Made by a program: the position numbers and the translations under genes | Assembly: GCA_947259715.1 (NCBI GenBank) | Contig: CAMYNR010000102.1 | Coordinates: forward strand, 1-47,051 | Length of the DNA stretch: 47,051 bases | Direction of reading: 5' to 3' | Source: an uncultured Desulfuromonadales bacterium | Lineage (GTDB): Bacteria > Desulfobacterota > Desulfuromonadia > Desulfuromonadales > Geopsychrobacteraceae | Shown: positions 24,731-31,254 of the stretch, in pieces | Layout: each line of letters begins with the position of its first letter | How positions within the stretch are numbered: position 1 is the first letter of the stretch | Notes under the pieces: model-generated | Told to the model about the DNA's origin: nothing | Databases searched by the model: none | The model's input: the letters and a program-made list of their open reading frames with translations, nothing else

Positions 24731-25246
24731 TTACATGTGGCAGGCCCAGCAGTCGATGCTGGCCTGATTTTGCCGATGACAATTAAGGCACCAGCCCATC
24801 TTCAGGCTGGCTATCCTTTGCATTTGCGCCATGTTCTCCACCTGACCATGGCAATAGCTGCATTCGACCTGGGCACGCAGGTGCAGGTGGTGGGGAAAGT
24901 AAACATGGTCGGGAAGCTGGTGCAGGCGGACCCAGGGAACCGGTTCCTGGCGATCCCAGTAGCCAGCCAGTTGTTGGATGGTCGGCTTGTCCGTGGCGAT
25001 ATGCCGGTGGCATGAGAGGCAGAGATCGAGATCCGGAACCCCGGCAACCGGTCCCGTTTCAGCATGGCGGTGACAGAAGCGACAATCGATCTGCAGGTCT
25101 CCGGCATGCTGCAGATGGCTGAAAGGTAACGGCTGCTGGGGTGAGCGGTCGCGGGTGTCCAGAGGCAGATGATAGAGGAGCGTCAGGCCACCCAGGAGGA
25201 GTCCAGTGACACAGAGAAGCACTAGGGTCAACAGCAGTTTCTTCAT
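24731..25246 (-). CDS. membrane-anchored pentaheme c-type cytochrome (ActA-like)
   Basis: 171 residues from the ATG at 25246 (AGGTCGGTC just upstream). An N-terminal signal anchor (LLLTLVLLCVTGLLLGGLTLLY) is followed by PFSHLQHAGDLQIDCRFCHRHAE and five haem motifs: CRFCH, CLSCH, CSYCH, CLNCH and CWACH. FSHxxH and FPHHLH supply distal histidines, as in cytochrome c7-like domains. ActA of alternative complex III is a pentahaem cytochrome of this plan. It starts the leftward operon, with the molybdopterin-like gene 11 bp downstream. It should face the periplasm and exchange electrons with soluble cytochromes. Confidence 0.93.
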   Translation of the reverse strand: MKKLLLTLVLLCVTGLLLGGLTLLYHLPLDTRDRSPQQPLPFSHLQHAGDLQIDCRFCHRHAETGPVAGVPDLDLCLSCHRHIATDKPTIQQLAGYWDRQEPVPWVRLHQLPDHVYFPHHLHLRAQVECSYCHGQVENMAQMQRIASLKMGWCLNCHRQNQASIDCWACHM

Positions 25247-25307
25247 GACCGACCTGTAGGATTTGGTTTGCAGGGGCGATAAATTCATTAAAGCGGGGAA
25301 TATTATG

Positions 25308-25335
25308 AGCATAGCAGGCCAGCGGAGGCTGTCAA
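25308..25335 (-). promoter_or_regulatory. predicted sigma-70 promoter of the ACIII-like operon
   Basis: On the minus strand, TTGACA (25335-25330) and TATGCT (25313-25308) are 16 bp apart. The -10 box lies about 60 nt before the ActA-like ATG at 25246. Confidence 0.55.
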
Positions 25336-25349
25336 ATTAGATGGCGGGA

Positions 25350-25423
25350 GGGGCTGTCGCCCCATGATAAGTTCGAAGGTCTCTTCGGAGGGAGACACCA
25401 GCGCAGTAGGTGGCCGCAGGCCA
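25350..25423 (+). other. hairpin-rich stretch upstream of the small Cys-rich gene, possible structured leader
   Basis: Three stems lie in a row: GGGGC/GCCCC (25350-25363), GTCTC/GAGAC (25379-25396) and TGGCC/GGCCA (25411-25423). AGCGC at 25400-25404 could also pair with GCGCT near 25443-25447. No known riboswitch core was recognised. It lies in the 300-bp gap between the leftward complex operon and the gene at 25547. Confidence 0.35.
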
Positions 25424-25546
25424 GCTCTGAAGAAAAGATAACGCGCTGCTAATGTTTGCCTCATCTTTCCGGCTATTCTTGAGCGAAAAAGAGCGACGAT
25501 AAATGGTGGCGTGGGCTTGTGAGTGCCTGCAGAAAGATGAAAAGAA

Positions 25547-25813
25547 ATGTTAAAAAGAGATACCGAGAGAGAAGTTGGCAGGGGTGGTCAATATCAACAA
25601 CCGGCAGTTCCTGATCTGACGAGGCAGAGCTGTCCTTATCTGGAGGAGGATCGCCAGCGCTGTCAAATTTCAACCGCAGGGCAGAGCCGCGAGGCAAGGG
25701 GAGCCCAGACCTGCCTGAGCGACAATTTCGATGGCTGTCCGATCTTTCTCGCTTATTTGCTCAGACGCAGCCGGCCGCTACGTTGCGACAACGATTGGCT
25801 GGATGCCTGCTGA
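25547..25813 (+). CDS. small cysteine-rich protein of unknown function
   Basis: 88 residues. The ATG at 25547 has only a purine-rich upstream stretch (GAAAAGAA). The first 27 residues are polar and unstructured. Then follow SCPYLEEDRQRCQIS, TCLSDNFDGCPIFLAYLLRRSRP and a final DAC, giving six cysteines in C-x-Y/C-x-x-x-C-like spacing. The pattern CPYLE...C...CLS...CPIFL resembles small proteins I have seen near regulators in Geobacter relatives and could bind a metal or an Fe-S cluster. I do not recognise a named family. A convergent terminator hairpin follows directly. Confidence 0.6.
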   Translation: MLKRDTEREVGRGGQYQQPAVPDLTRQSCPYLEEDRQRCQISTAGQSREARGAQTCLSDNFDGCPIFLAYLLRRSRPLRCDNDWLDAC

Positions 25814-25822
25814 AATTAAAAG

Positions 25823-25857
25823 AGAGCAGCATCGCTAAAGAAATGCTGCTCTTATTT
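25823..25857. terminator. convergent terminator hairpin
   Basis: AGAGCAGCAT at 25823-25832 and ATGCTGCTCT at 25843-25852 pair perfectly across a 10-nt loop. It lies 9 bp after the Cys-rich gene's stop and is followed on each strand by T-rich sequence. Confidence 0.8.
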
Positions 25858-25879
25858 AATTGACTATTTTCGATGCATC

Positions 25880-26047
25880 TCAGTCACCACTGAGGCAACG
25901 TTGAATCCTGCGGCCAATAAATAGACCTAATGATGCCCCGCAGACAGCGGCCAGGTAGGCACCCATCAGACCACCCGGAGCACCAAGCTGCCAGCCGAGA
26001 CCGGCACCACCGGAAATAGCGAGCATCAGAACAATGGGCTTGAGCAT
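25880..26047 (-). CDS. 55-residue membrane protein
   Basis: The frame from ATG 26047 to TGA 25880 encodes 55 residues. It begins MLKPIVLMLAISGGAGLGW and continues with GLMGAYLAAVCGASLGLFIGRRIQR. It has two hydrophobic segments rich in Gly and Ala, and ends in a basic, cytoplasmic-looking tail. The start lies 8 bp after the stop of the CheX-like gene, in the same orientation, so it is probably the third gene of that operon. The gene is too short for ordinary gene finders but has coherent codon use and membrane topology. The function is unknown; it may anchor or tune the upstream signalling proteins. Confidence 0.6.
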   Translation of the reverse strand: MLKPIVLMLAISGGAGLGWQLGAPGGLMGAYLAAVCGASLGLFIGRRIQRCLSGD

Positions 26048-26055
26048 CGTGCAGG

Positions 26056-26925
26056 TCAGTTTTCCGGAACGAAAATCGTCAGCTCAAAGACCTCACCGTC
26101 GGAGAGGTAGATTGGAAACATCAGCCCGGTGTGGTTTTCCGGGACATCTAAATTGCCGCTAGCGCCGTTGCGTAGCTCCGGCGGTGTGATGTCGATACTA
26201 TGGCCGAGTTGGGCCGCTTTGGCGGCGATATTCCCGCAGACGATGTTGATGAACTCTTTTACCGAGTCATCGAGCACTTCCACCTCTTCGTTTTCAACGG
26301 AATCCTCATCGAGGATCGCTTTGGCAACCAGAGAGCGGGTGCTTTCCGAAACGGAAAGGACGTAACGGGCACTGACTGAGCCGGAAAAGCCCATCTCGGC
26401 AATCACCGGACGGTTGGGAAGTTTATCGATCACTGAGCAGGGGCCGGTGCGAAACGACATGCCGGCAACCCGGGTGAGCATTTTGTAGGTAAGATCGGCG
26501 ACCATCTCCCAGATCGGCTTGTGCGGCAGCCCAGCGGGAATTTCAATCTTCTCAACGATATAGGCGAGCTGATCCTCTTTGAACTCTTTGAGGTAAGTAT
26601 CCAGTTCCCTTTTGGTCAGGGCTCCGATCTGCACCAGAGCCTCGCCAATATACAGGTGACTGTTCTTCTGTCGGGTCAGAACCTGCTGCGCCTGGCTTTC
26701 GCTGATGATGCCAAGCTTGACGGCCATTTCCCCGAATTGTAAATCCTCCGTGCGTTGCGCGGCATGAACGCGGGCAATATCGACGGCGTTCATCAACCCC
26801 ATCTCTACGACCAGTTCACCGAATTTCAGGTTGGTTTTTTCCTGCAAGTCAATGGCCCGCAGCAGCTCAGAGCGGGTGACTGCACTTTTTCCGATCAAAA
26901 ATTGACCAAAGAATTTAACCGCCAT
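26056..26925 (-). CDS. GspE/MshE-N-like and CheX-like two-domain protein
   Basis: 289 residues. The N-terminal half (about 1-125) holds repeated helical units of the GspE/MshE N-terminal type: FGQFLIGKSAVTRSELLRAI, KFGELVVEMGLMNAVDIARV, QFGEMAVKLGIISESQAQQV and YIGEALVQIGALTKRELDTY. The C-terminal half resembles CheX/CheC phosphatases (SVSARYVLSVSE, DDSVKEFINIVCGNIAAK, then LMFPIYLSDGEVFELTIFV). CheX proteins dephosphorylate CheY. MshE-N domains of some proteins bind cyclic di-GMP, but the critical residues cannot be confirmed here. It lies 35 bp after the CheY-like gene, so it probably acts on that regulator. Confidence 0.8.
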   Translation of the reverse strand: MAVKFFGQFLIGKSAVTRSELLRAIDLQEKTNLKFGELVVEMGLMNAVDIARVHAAQRTEDLQFGEMAVKLGIISESQAQQVLTRQKNSHLYIGEALVQIGALTKRELDTYLKEFKEDQLAYIVEKIEIPAGLPHKPIWEMVADLTYKMLTRVAGMSFRTGPCSVIDKLPNRPVIAEMGFSGSVSARYVLSVSESTRSLVAKAILDEDSVENEEVEVLDDSVKEFINIVCGNIAAKAAQLGHSIDITPPELRNGASGNLDVPENHTGLMFPIYLSDGEVFELTIFVPEN

Positions 26926-26960
26926 CTGGGTGTTCTCCTTCTTATGGGGGGCAGCCGGGC

Positions 26961-27320
26961 TTAAAGGCGACGGAGCATGCTGAGGACAGAATCTTTTTCA
27001 AAGGGCTTGGAGAGGACATCTTTGGCCCCCAGTTTCAACGCTTCGGTGAACTTATCGCCAACGCCTCCCAGCGAGGTCACCATCACCACATTTAGATCGG
27101 GGGTGAGTTTCATCAGGTTGCGCAGAGCGGTCAAACCATCCATTACCGGCATATTCACATCCATGCAGAGGATGTCAGGTTTTTCCTGCTGGCAGAGTTT
27201 AATCGCTTCAGCCCCATTGCGTCCCTGGCCGACGACCTCAAATCCTTCATCACTGTTGACGATTTTTTCCAGCTGACGTGCAACAGCAATGCTGTCATCA
27301 ACGATCAGAACACGTTTCAT
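26961..27320 (-). CDS. single-domain CheY-like response regulator
   Basis: 119 residues, one receiver domain only. Asp8, Asp9 and the phospho-acceptor Asp54 (CMDVNMPVMDG) are present, with Thr82 (MVTSLGG) and Lys105 (VLSKPFEKD). The lead VLIVDDSIAVARQLEKIV is of the CheY type seen with CheX/CheC partners. There is no output domain, so it must act by protein interaction. It is the first gene of the operon with the CheX-like protein, and its kinase is not in the window. Confidence 0.94.
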   Translation of the reverse strand: MKRVLIVDDSIAVARQLEKIVNSDEGFEVVGQGRNGAEAIKLCQQEKPDILCMDVNMPVMDGLTALRNLMKLTPDLNVVMVTSLGGVGDKFTEALKLGAKDVLSKPFEKDSVLSMLRRL

Positions 27321-27430
27321 AGGGTGCCTCCCTGCTGCTTGAATAATCTCGAATTGGCTAAAGATTAACAGAAAGCCATTTTTATGAAAAGAAAAAAATC
27401 AGTAAATCCTAATGCGTTTATTTTTAAAGC

Positions 27431-28273
27431 TTACCGCTCTTTCAATTGCAGGTAGGCACGTTCAATGTTGCCAGGCATGAAGCGTTCGTAGCCGGGCAGA
27501 CTGGTGTAGCTGGGCAGAGAAAAGGTCTCCAAAGTGGTCTCCAGAGAATCTCCCCGATCGATATGGCGAATTATTTCGGTGAGAAAATCCTTCAAATAGG
27601 TTTTAAAGGCAAGAAGATCCTGCCGATCGCCGATGGGGCCGAAGCCGGGAATAACCTTATCGATCTGCAGGGCGCTGATCCCTTCCAAGGCCAGCGCCCA
27701 TTCACGCAGCGAGCCGGCGCCGAGAAACCCGACGCTGTCGATGTAGACCAGGTCGCTGGTAAAGACTGTGCTGTCTTGCGGGATATAGGCGAGCAGATCG
27801 CCATTGCTGTGGGCCGGCCCGACATTGGTCAGGATCAGGGTCCGGTCGCGCCCTTCGAAGGTCAGTCCTGCTTTGAAAAACAGCACCGGATTTTTCAACT
27901 TACGCGCTTCCTGCTTCATGATCAGGCGGGTTTCAATGTTCATGGCCAGGTCGAACTGTTCCGGAAAATCGAAATCGATAAAGCTGTAGCCGGGGTGGTG
28001 GTGAGCCAAGACAATCGCGCGGATCGGTTTGCCGTTAAGGCCGGTGGTGGCTGCGATCAGGTCATTGATCGCCTTGCGACTGAAATGGGCGCCACCAATG
28101 ATCAGCTGGGCTCCCAGATCAACGATAAAAGCGTTGGAGGTTGCCGCTCCGCCTGGTTCGGCCAATGCCGCGTAGACCCCGCTGGACACTTTCTCGATGC
28201 GGTAAGAATCCTGAGCAAAAGCCGGTAAGGGCAGCAGAATCAGAAAGAAATAAAGATAAAATCGAGCACGCAT
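27431..28273 (-). CDS. secreted metallo-beta-lactamase-fold protein with altered metal site
   Basis: 280 residues from the ATG at 28273 (AAAGG 8 nt upstream; the longer frame begins with TTG). A signal peptide (FYLYFFLILLPLPAFA) leads to the fold: VYAALAEPGGAATSNAFIVDLG, AIVLAHHHPGYSF, GPAHSNGDLLAYIP, VFTSDLVYID and VIPGFGPIGDRQDL. In active relatives the second motif is HxHxDH; here the Asp and last His are Gly and Tyr (HHHPGY). The third-motif HxxGD is kept. Relatives in the quinoprotein-relay group act as periplasmic hydrolases, but this one has lost half of the first metal site and may be non-catalytic or bind one metal. It lies alone, diverging from the tRNA gene. Confidence 0.82.
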   Translation of the reverse strand: MRARFYLYFFLILLPLPAFAQDSYRIEKVSSGVYAALAEPGGAATSNAFIVDLGAQLIIGGAHFSRKAINDLIAATTGLNGKPIRAIVLAHHHPGYSFIDFDFPEQFDLAMNIETRLIMKQEARKLKNPVLFFKAGLTFEGRDRTLILTNVGPAHSNGDLLAYIPQDSTVFTSDLVYIDSVGFLGAGSLREWALALEGISALQIDKVIPGFGPIGDRQDLLAFKTYLKDFLTEIIRHIDRGDSLETTLETFSLPSYTSLPGYERFMPGNIERAYLQLKER

Positions 28274-28326
28274 TGACCAGCCTTTCAGATTTCTCAAAAT
28301 AGGAGTGAGTGTCGGGGCATTTCCGG

Positions 28327-28355
28327 TTGCATTGTAACTTCGAATAGAGTATATA
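28327..28355 (+). promoter_or_regulatory. promoter of tRNA-Arg
   Basis: TTGCAT at 28327-28332 and TATATA at 28350-28355 are 17 bp apart. The -10 box ends 14 nt before the first base of the tRNA, as expected for a tRNA promoter. Confidence 0.65.
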
Positions 28356-28369
28356 GTACAGCCTCATGC

Positions 28370-28446
<77 letters not shown>

Positions 28447-28459
28447 GAAATTCACGAAA

Positions 28460-28499
28460 AGACCTGCACAGACTTTATACGTCGTGCAGGTCTTTTTTT
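28460..28499 (+). terminator. terminator of tRNA-Arg, copy 1
   Basis: AGACCTGCAC at 28460-28469 pairs with GTGCAGGTCT at 28484-28493 and is followed by a T run. It begins 14 nt after the tRNA CCA end. Confidence 0.88.
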
Positions 28500-28661
28500 A
28501 TACCGCTAAGAGGATTCGAAGCGGAGCGAGCGCTGACTTGATGTCAGAAAAGCGGCCAGGGATGGCCGCGTCAGCGAGCGCAGGGGAGCCGACGCAGGTC
28601 TGGACAGGATGTCCAGACCGAAGTGGGCGAATCCTCTCGGGCGTGCCAGAAATTCACGAAA

Positions 28662-28702
28662 AGACCTGCACAGATATTACACGCTGTGCAGGTCTTTTTT
28701 TT
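28662..28702 (+). terminator. terminator, copy 2 within the duplication
   Basis: AGACCTGCACAG at 28662-28673 pairs with CTGTGCAGGTCT at 28684-28695, then T8. The loop differs from copy 1 while the stem stays paired and is longer, which suggests the hairpin is under selection. Confidence 0.85.
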
Positions 28703-28813
28703 CCGCCAAGAGGATTCGAAGCGGAGCGAGCGCTGACTTGATGTCAGGAAGGCGGCCAGGGATGGCCGCGCTGCTTGGGTCTTTTTTGTTAGGGCTATTT
28801 CTGCGGATTCCTG

Positions 28814-29782
28814 TCAGGCCGCCTCAATGCAGGGTTCTCCGGGATGGCCATGGACCTCTACAGTCACATGCTCAAGCATCGGCAATTCTTGAAGCAGGTC
28901 TTTGTAATAGTTGGGTGGTTGCGGATGATGGGTGACAACCGAAATGATCGAGGCTAGTTTATTCGCGCTGAGATTCCAAAGGTGCAGATCCGCCACCCGG
29001 TTGTCGGCGTCGGCTTCGATCAGGGTTTTAATTTGACCGCTGAGTTTCTGATGGTCGTTGTGGTCAAGGAGGATTTTTCCGGTATCGCGCAACAGACCAT
29101 AGGCCCAGCGTGAGATCACCAGTGCCCCGACGATACCCATGACCGGATCAAGGAAGACCCAGCCAAAGGCTTTCCCGGCCAGCAGGGCGACAATTGCCAG
29201 CACCGAGGTCAGGGCATCGGCGATGACATGCAGGTAGGCTGCTTTCAGGTTGTGGTCATGATGGTGGTGGGTGCCGGGGCTGTGATCATGGGCATGGGAG
29301 TGGCCATGGGCATGGCCGTGGCCGTGGCCGCTTCCGTGCAGGAGCAGGGCGCTCACCAGGTTGACAACCAAACCGATAACAGCAACCAGCAGGGCTTCGT
29401 TAAAGTGAATATTCTCCGGGGCGAAGATCCGGTGAACAGATTCGCCGATCATTGCCAGGGCGACAACACCCAGGACAACAGCGCTGGTGAAGCCGCCTAG
29501 AACGTCAACTTTGCCGGTACCAAAACTGTAGCTGGGGTTATCTGCATGTTTACGGGCATAGGCATAGGCAAATACAGTAATTCCAAGGGCAAAAAAGTGG
29601 GTTCCCATATGCCAGCCGTCGGCCAACAGCGCCATGGAGCCGGTCAGCAGGCCAGCAAAAATTTCGACGATCATCATGATCAGGGTCAGCCAGATGACCT
29701 TCATCGTGTTGCGCTCTGCGCTGCGATTGTCGTTGTGAAACCGGTGTTGATGCTGCCAGGCAGCGAGGTTCTGGGTGTGCAT
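28814..29782 (-). CDS. dmeF: cation diffusion facilitator, Co/Ni-type exporter DmeF
   Basis: 322 residues. The DmeF-specific start MHTQNLAAWQHQHRF is followed by MMIVEIFAGLLTGSMALLADGWHMGTHFFALGI, with the CDF metal-site pattern HxxxD replaced by the DmeF form DGWHM. Six membrane helices are present. Between helices 4 and 5 lies a long His/Gly-rich loop (HGHGHAHGHSHAHDH), which binds metal in the cytoplasm. The second metal site is HVIADALTSVLAIVALL, and the C-terminal ferredoxin-like domain contains VADLHLWNLS. DmeF exports Co(II) and Ni(II), in some species Fe or Zn, by proton antiport. It lies 41 bp downstream of a marR-type regulator and is probably controlled by it. Confidence 0.92.
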   Translation of the reverse strand: MHTQNLAAWQHQHRFHNDNRSAERNTMKVIWLTLIMMIVEIFAGLLTGSMALLADGWHMGTHFFALGITVFAYAYARKHADNPSYSFGTGKVDVLGGFTSAVVLGVVALAMIGESVHRIFAPENIHFNEALLVAVIGLVVNLVSALLLHGSGHGHGHAHGHSHAHDHSPGTHHHHDHNLKAAYLHVIADALTSVLAIVALLAGKAFGWVFLDPVMGIVGALVISRWAYGLLRDTGKILLDHNDHQKLSGQIKTLIEADADNRVADLHLWNLSANKLASIISVVTHHPQPPNYYKDLLQELPMLEHVTVEVHGHPGEPCIEAA

Positions 29783-29823
29783 TGTTCGCTCCGAAAAAAA
29801 GAAAAATAGCCGGTTGGACCAGG

Positions 29824-30246
29824 CTAAAATTGCTGGATCAAGCGGCCGAGCAGATGACTCAGTTCGCTGACTTCCTGATCGTTGAAGCTGGCTGTCAATT
29901 CGGCCGTCAGCAGGCTGTGCAGTTTATGATGTTCTTTGAAGTGCTCCCGGCCGCGGCTGGTCAGAGTGATCACGTAGGAGCGCCGGTCGTTGGGGTGGGG
30001 TTGGCGAAGCACCAGGCCGGCTTTTTCCAGGCGATCGATCATCACAGTCAGTGTTCCGGTCGTGACGCCCATTTTTCCTGCCAGCTCCTTCATGCGCAAA
30101 TTTTCATGGTGACCGATGATTTCAATGGTGTGCATCTGGGCTAACGACAAGCCGCTTCCTTTGACGACCGTGTGTTCCCAGGACGAAATTTTTTCATAAA
30201 GCTCGATAATCAACTGGGAAAGTTCATCTTGCTTGCAGCCATGCAT
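29824..30246 (-). CDS. MarR-family transcriptional regulator
   Basis: 140 residues. The winged-helix core is visible: LSLAQMHTIEIIGHHENLRMKELAGKMGVTTGTLTVMIDRLEKAGLVLRQPHPNDRRSYVITLTSRG, with the typical NDRR wing. It starts MHGCKQDEL; the Cys near the N-terminus might sense metal or oxidant. It is the first gene of a two-gene operon with dmeF. A candidate operator lies just upstream. MarR proteins usually repress their own operon and release on ligand binding, so metal or redox control of DmeF is the likely role. MarR control of a CDF exporter is less common than NmtR, DmeR or RcnR control. Confidence 0.92.
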   Translation of the reverse strand: MHGCKQDELSQLIIELYEKISSWEHTVVKGSGLSLAQMHTIEIIGHHENLRMKELAGKMGVTTGTLTVMIDRLEKAGLVLRQPHPNDRRSYVITLTSRGREHFKEHHKLHSLLTAELTASFNDQEVSELSHLLGRLIQQF

Positions 30247-30304
30247 CGGTCTGGGCCTTGTGGGGAAAAGGTTTGAGAGTCAAGCTATCCAATCATGGAG
30301 TAAC

Positions 30305-30315
30305 TTGATTGTCAA
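30305..30315. promoter_or_regulatory. candidate MarR operator TTGATTGTCAA
   Basis: TTGA-TTG-TCAA is a short palindrome 59 bp upstream of the marR start. On the minus strand it reads TTGACAATCAA, so it contains a consensus -35 TTGACA, and a bound repressor there would block the promoter. Confidence 0.45.
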
Positions 30316-30414
30316 ACTAAAAATTGCACCGGGAAAAGATGGCAGGGATGAGGCAAGCGGCGCTGGCAGGGCCGGGGCAGGGTGCAAGTGGGACGGAGAT
30401 ATTTTTATCTCAGC

Positions 30415-31254
30415 TTAAATTTCCACCATCGCGCCGACGCTGGCATGAAAAAAACGCTCACCAAAATGGTTCGCCAGCTGTACCGCAGGACCAAGACCGG
30501 TGCAGTGAGAGGCACCGATCCGTTCAACATGGTAACTCTCAAGCATGGCGATGGTGGCGGCAATCTGCTCCTGGTTGTTGCCTTTAAGGTGAGTTCCGCC
30601 CAGCAACAGATGAATTTTCTTTTCTCCGGTGACTTCCTGGGCGTGGGCGAGGATATTCTGCAGCCCGGCATGGGCGCAGCCAAGCAGAATGACCAGGCCC
30701 TGGTCGGTTCTGATAAAGACCGACAGGTCATCACTGAGCGGGTCGGGCCGGTCATGGCCCTGCGGGTCTTTGACAAACAGCTGTCGGTCCAGGCTACCAG
30801 TTGGCCAGCGGCGTGGAATCTCGCCAGAAAGGAAGATCTGCTCACTCAGCTGTTGTGGCTTGCGGGAGAGTTGCAGATCGGCTCCCAAACTTTCCAGTTC
30901 TGCGCGCGACCAGGGCAGGCCGATCTGGCGCTGTTGGCCAGGCCGGCCGCTGTAGCGCCGATGGAATACGTCCGGGTGGGCAAAGACCGGCAGCACAGTG
31001 TGCTGCTGTAAGGCGACCGGCAGGCCTCCGCTGTGGTCGCAGTGACCGTGGCTGAGAATGACTCCTTTGAGATCTGTCAGGTCGATCCCGAGTTGTTCGC
31101 AGTTATGCGCCAGACCCAGGCCGCTGCCGGTGTCGAAGAGGTAAGCTCCCCTGTCGCTGCGCAGCAGACAGGCAAAACCATGCTCGCCGATCAGGCCGCC
31201 GGGTAGGATGCGCTCAACGCTGTTTTCGCACAGGATGGTCAGCTTCAGATTCAT
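30415..31254 (-). CDS. MBL-fold metallohydrolase (dihydropterin / AB-synthase-like family)
   Basis: 279 residues. The motif SHGHCDHSGGL is the classical HxHxDH zinc site, and FAHPDVFHRRY, LLGCAHAGLQNIL and GGTHLKG supply the later ligands. The lead LTILCENSVERILPGGLIGEHGFACLL is typical of the family named after 7,8-dihydropterin-6-methyl-4-(beta-D-ribofuranosyl)-aminobenzene-5'-phosphate synthase (COG1237). In bacteria the substrate is unproven; a cytoplasmic phosphodiesterase or hydrolase activity is likely. It is the last gene of the leftward operon and overlaps the aminopeptidase gene by 41 bp, so the two are translated together. Confidence 0.88.
   Translation of the reverse strand: MNLKLTILCENSVERILPGGLIGEHGFACLLRSDRGAYLFDTGSGLGLAHNCEQLGIDLTDLKGVILSHGHCDHSGGLPVALQQHTVLPVFAHPDVFHRRYSGRPGQQRQIGLPWSRAELESLGADLQLSRKPQQLSEQIFLSGEIPRRWPTGSLDRQLFVKDPQGHDRPDPLSDDLSVFIRTDQGLVILLGCAHAGLQNILAHAQEVTGEKKIHLLLGGTHLKGNNQEQIAATIAMLESYHVERIGASHCTGLGPAVQLANHFGERFFHASVGAMVEI

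Noticed and set aside
27446-28228. 260-codon open frame opposite the MBL-fold gene
   Set aside because: Antisense shadow; the opposite strand has a signal peptide and clear fold motifs.
28484-28935. Open frames of 85 and 108 codons after tRNA-Arg
   Set aside because: They translate the tandem tRNA-derived repeat and hairpins and share the duplicated sequence.
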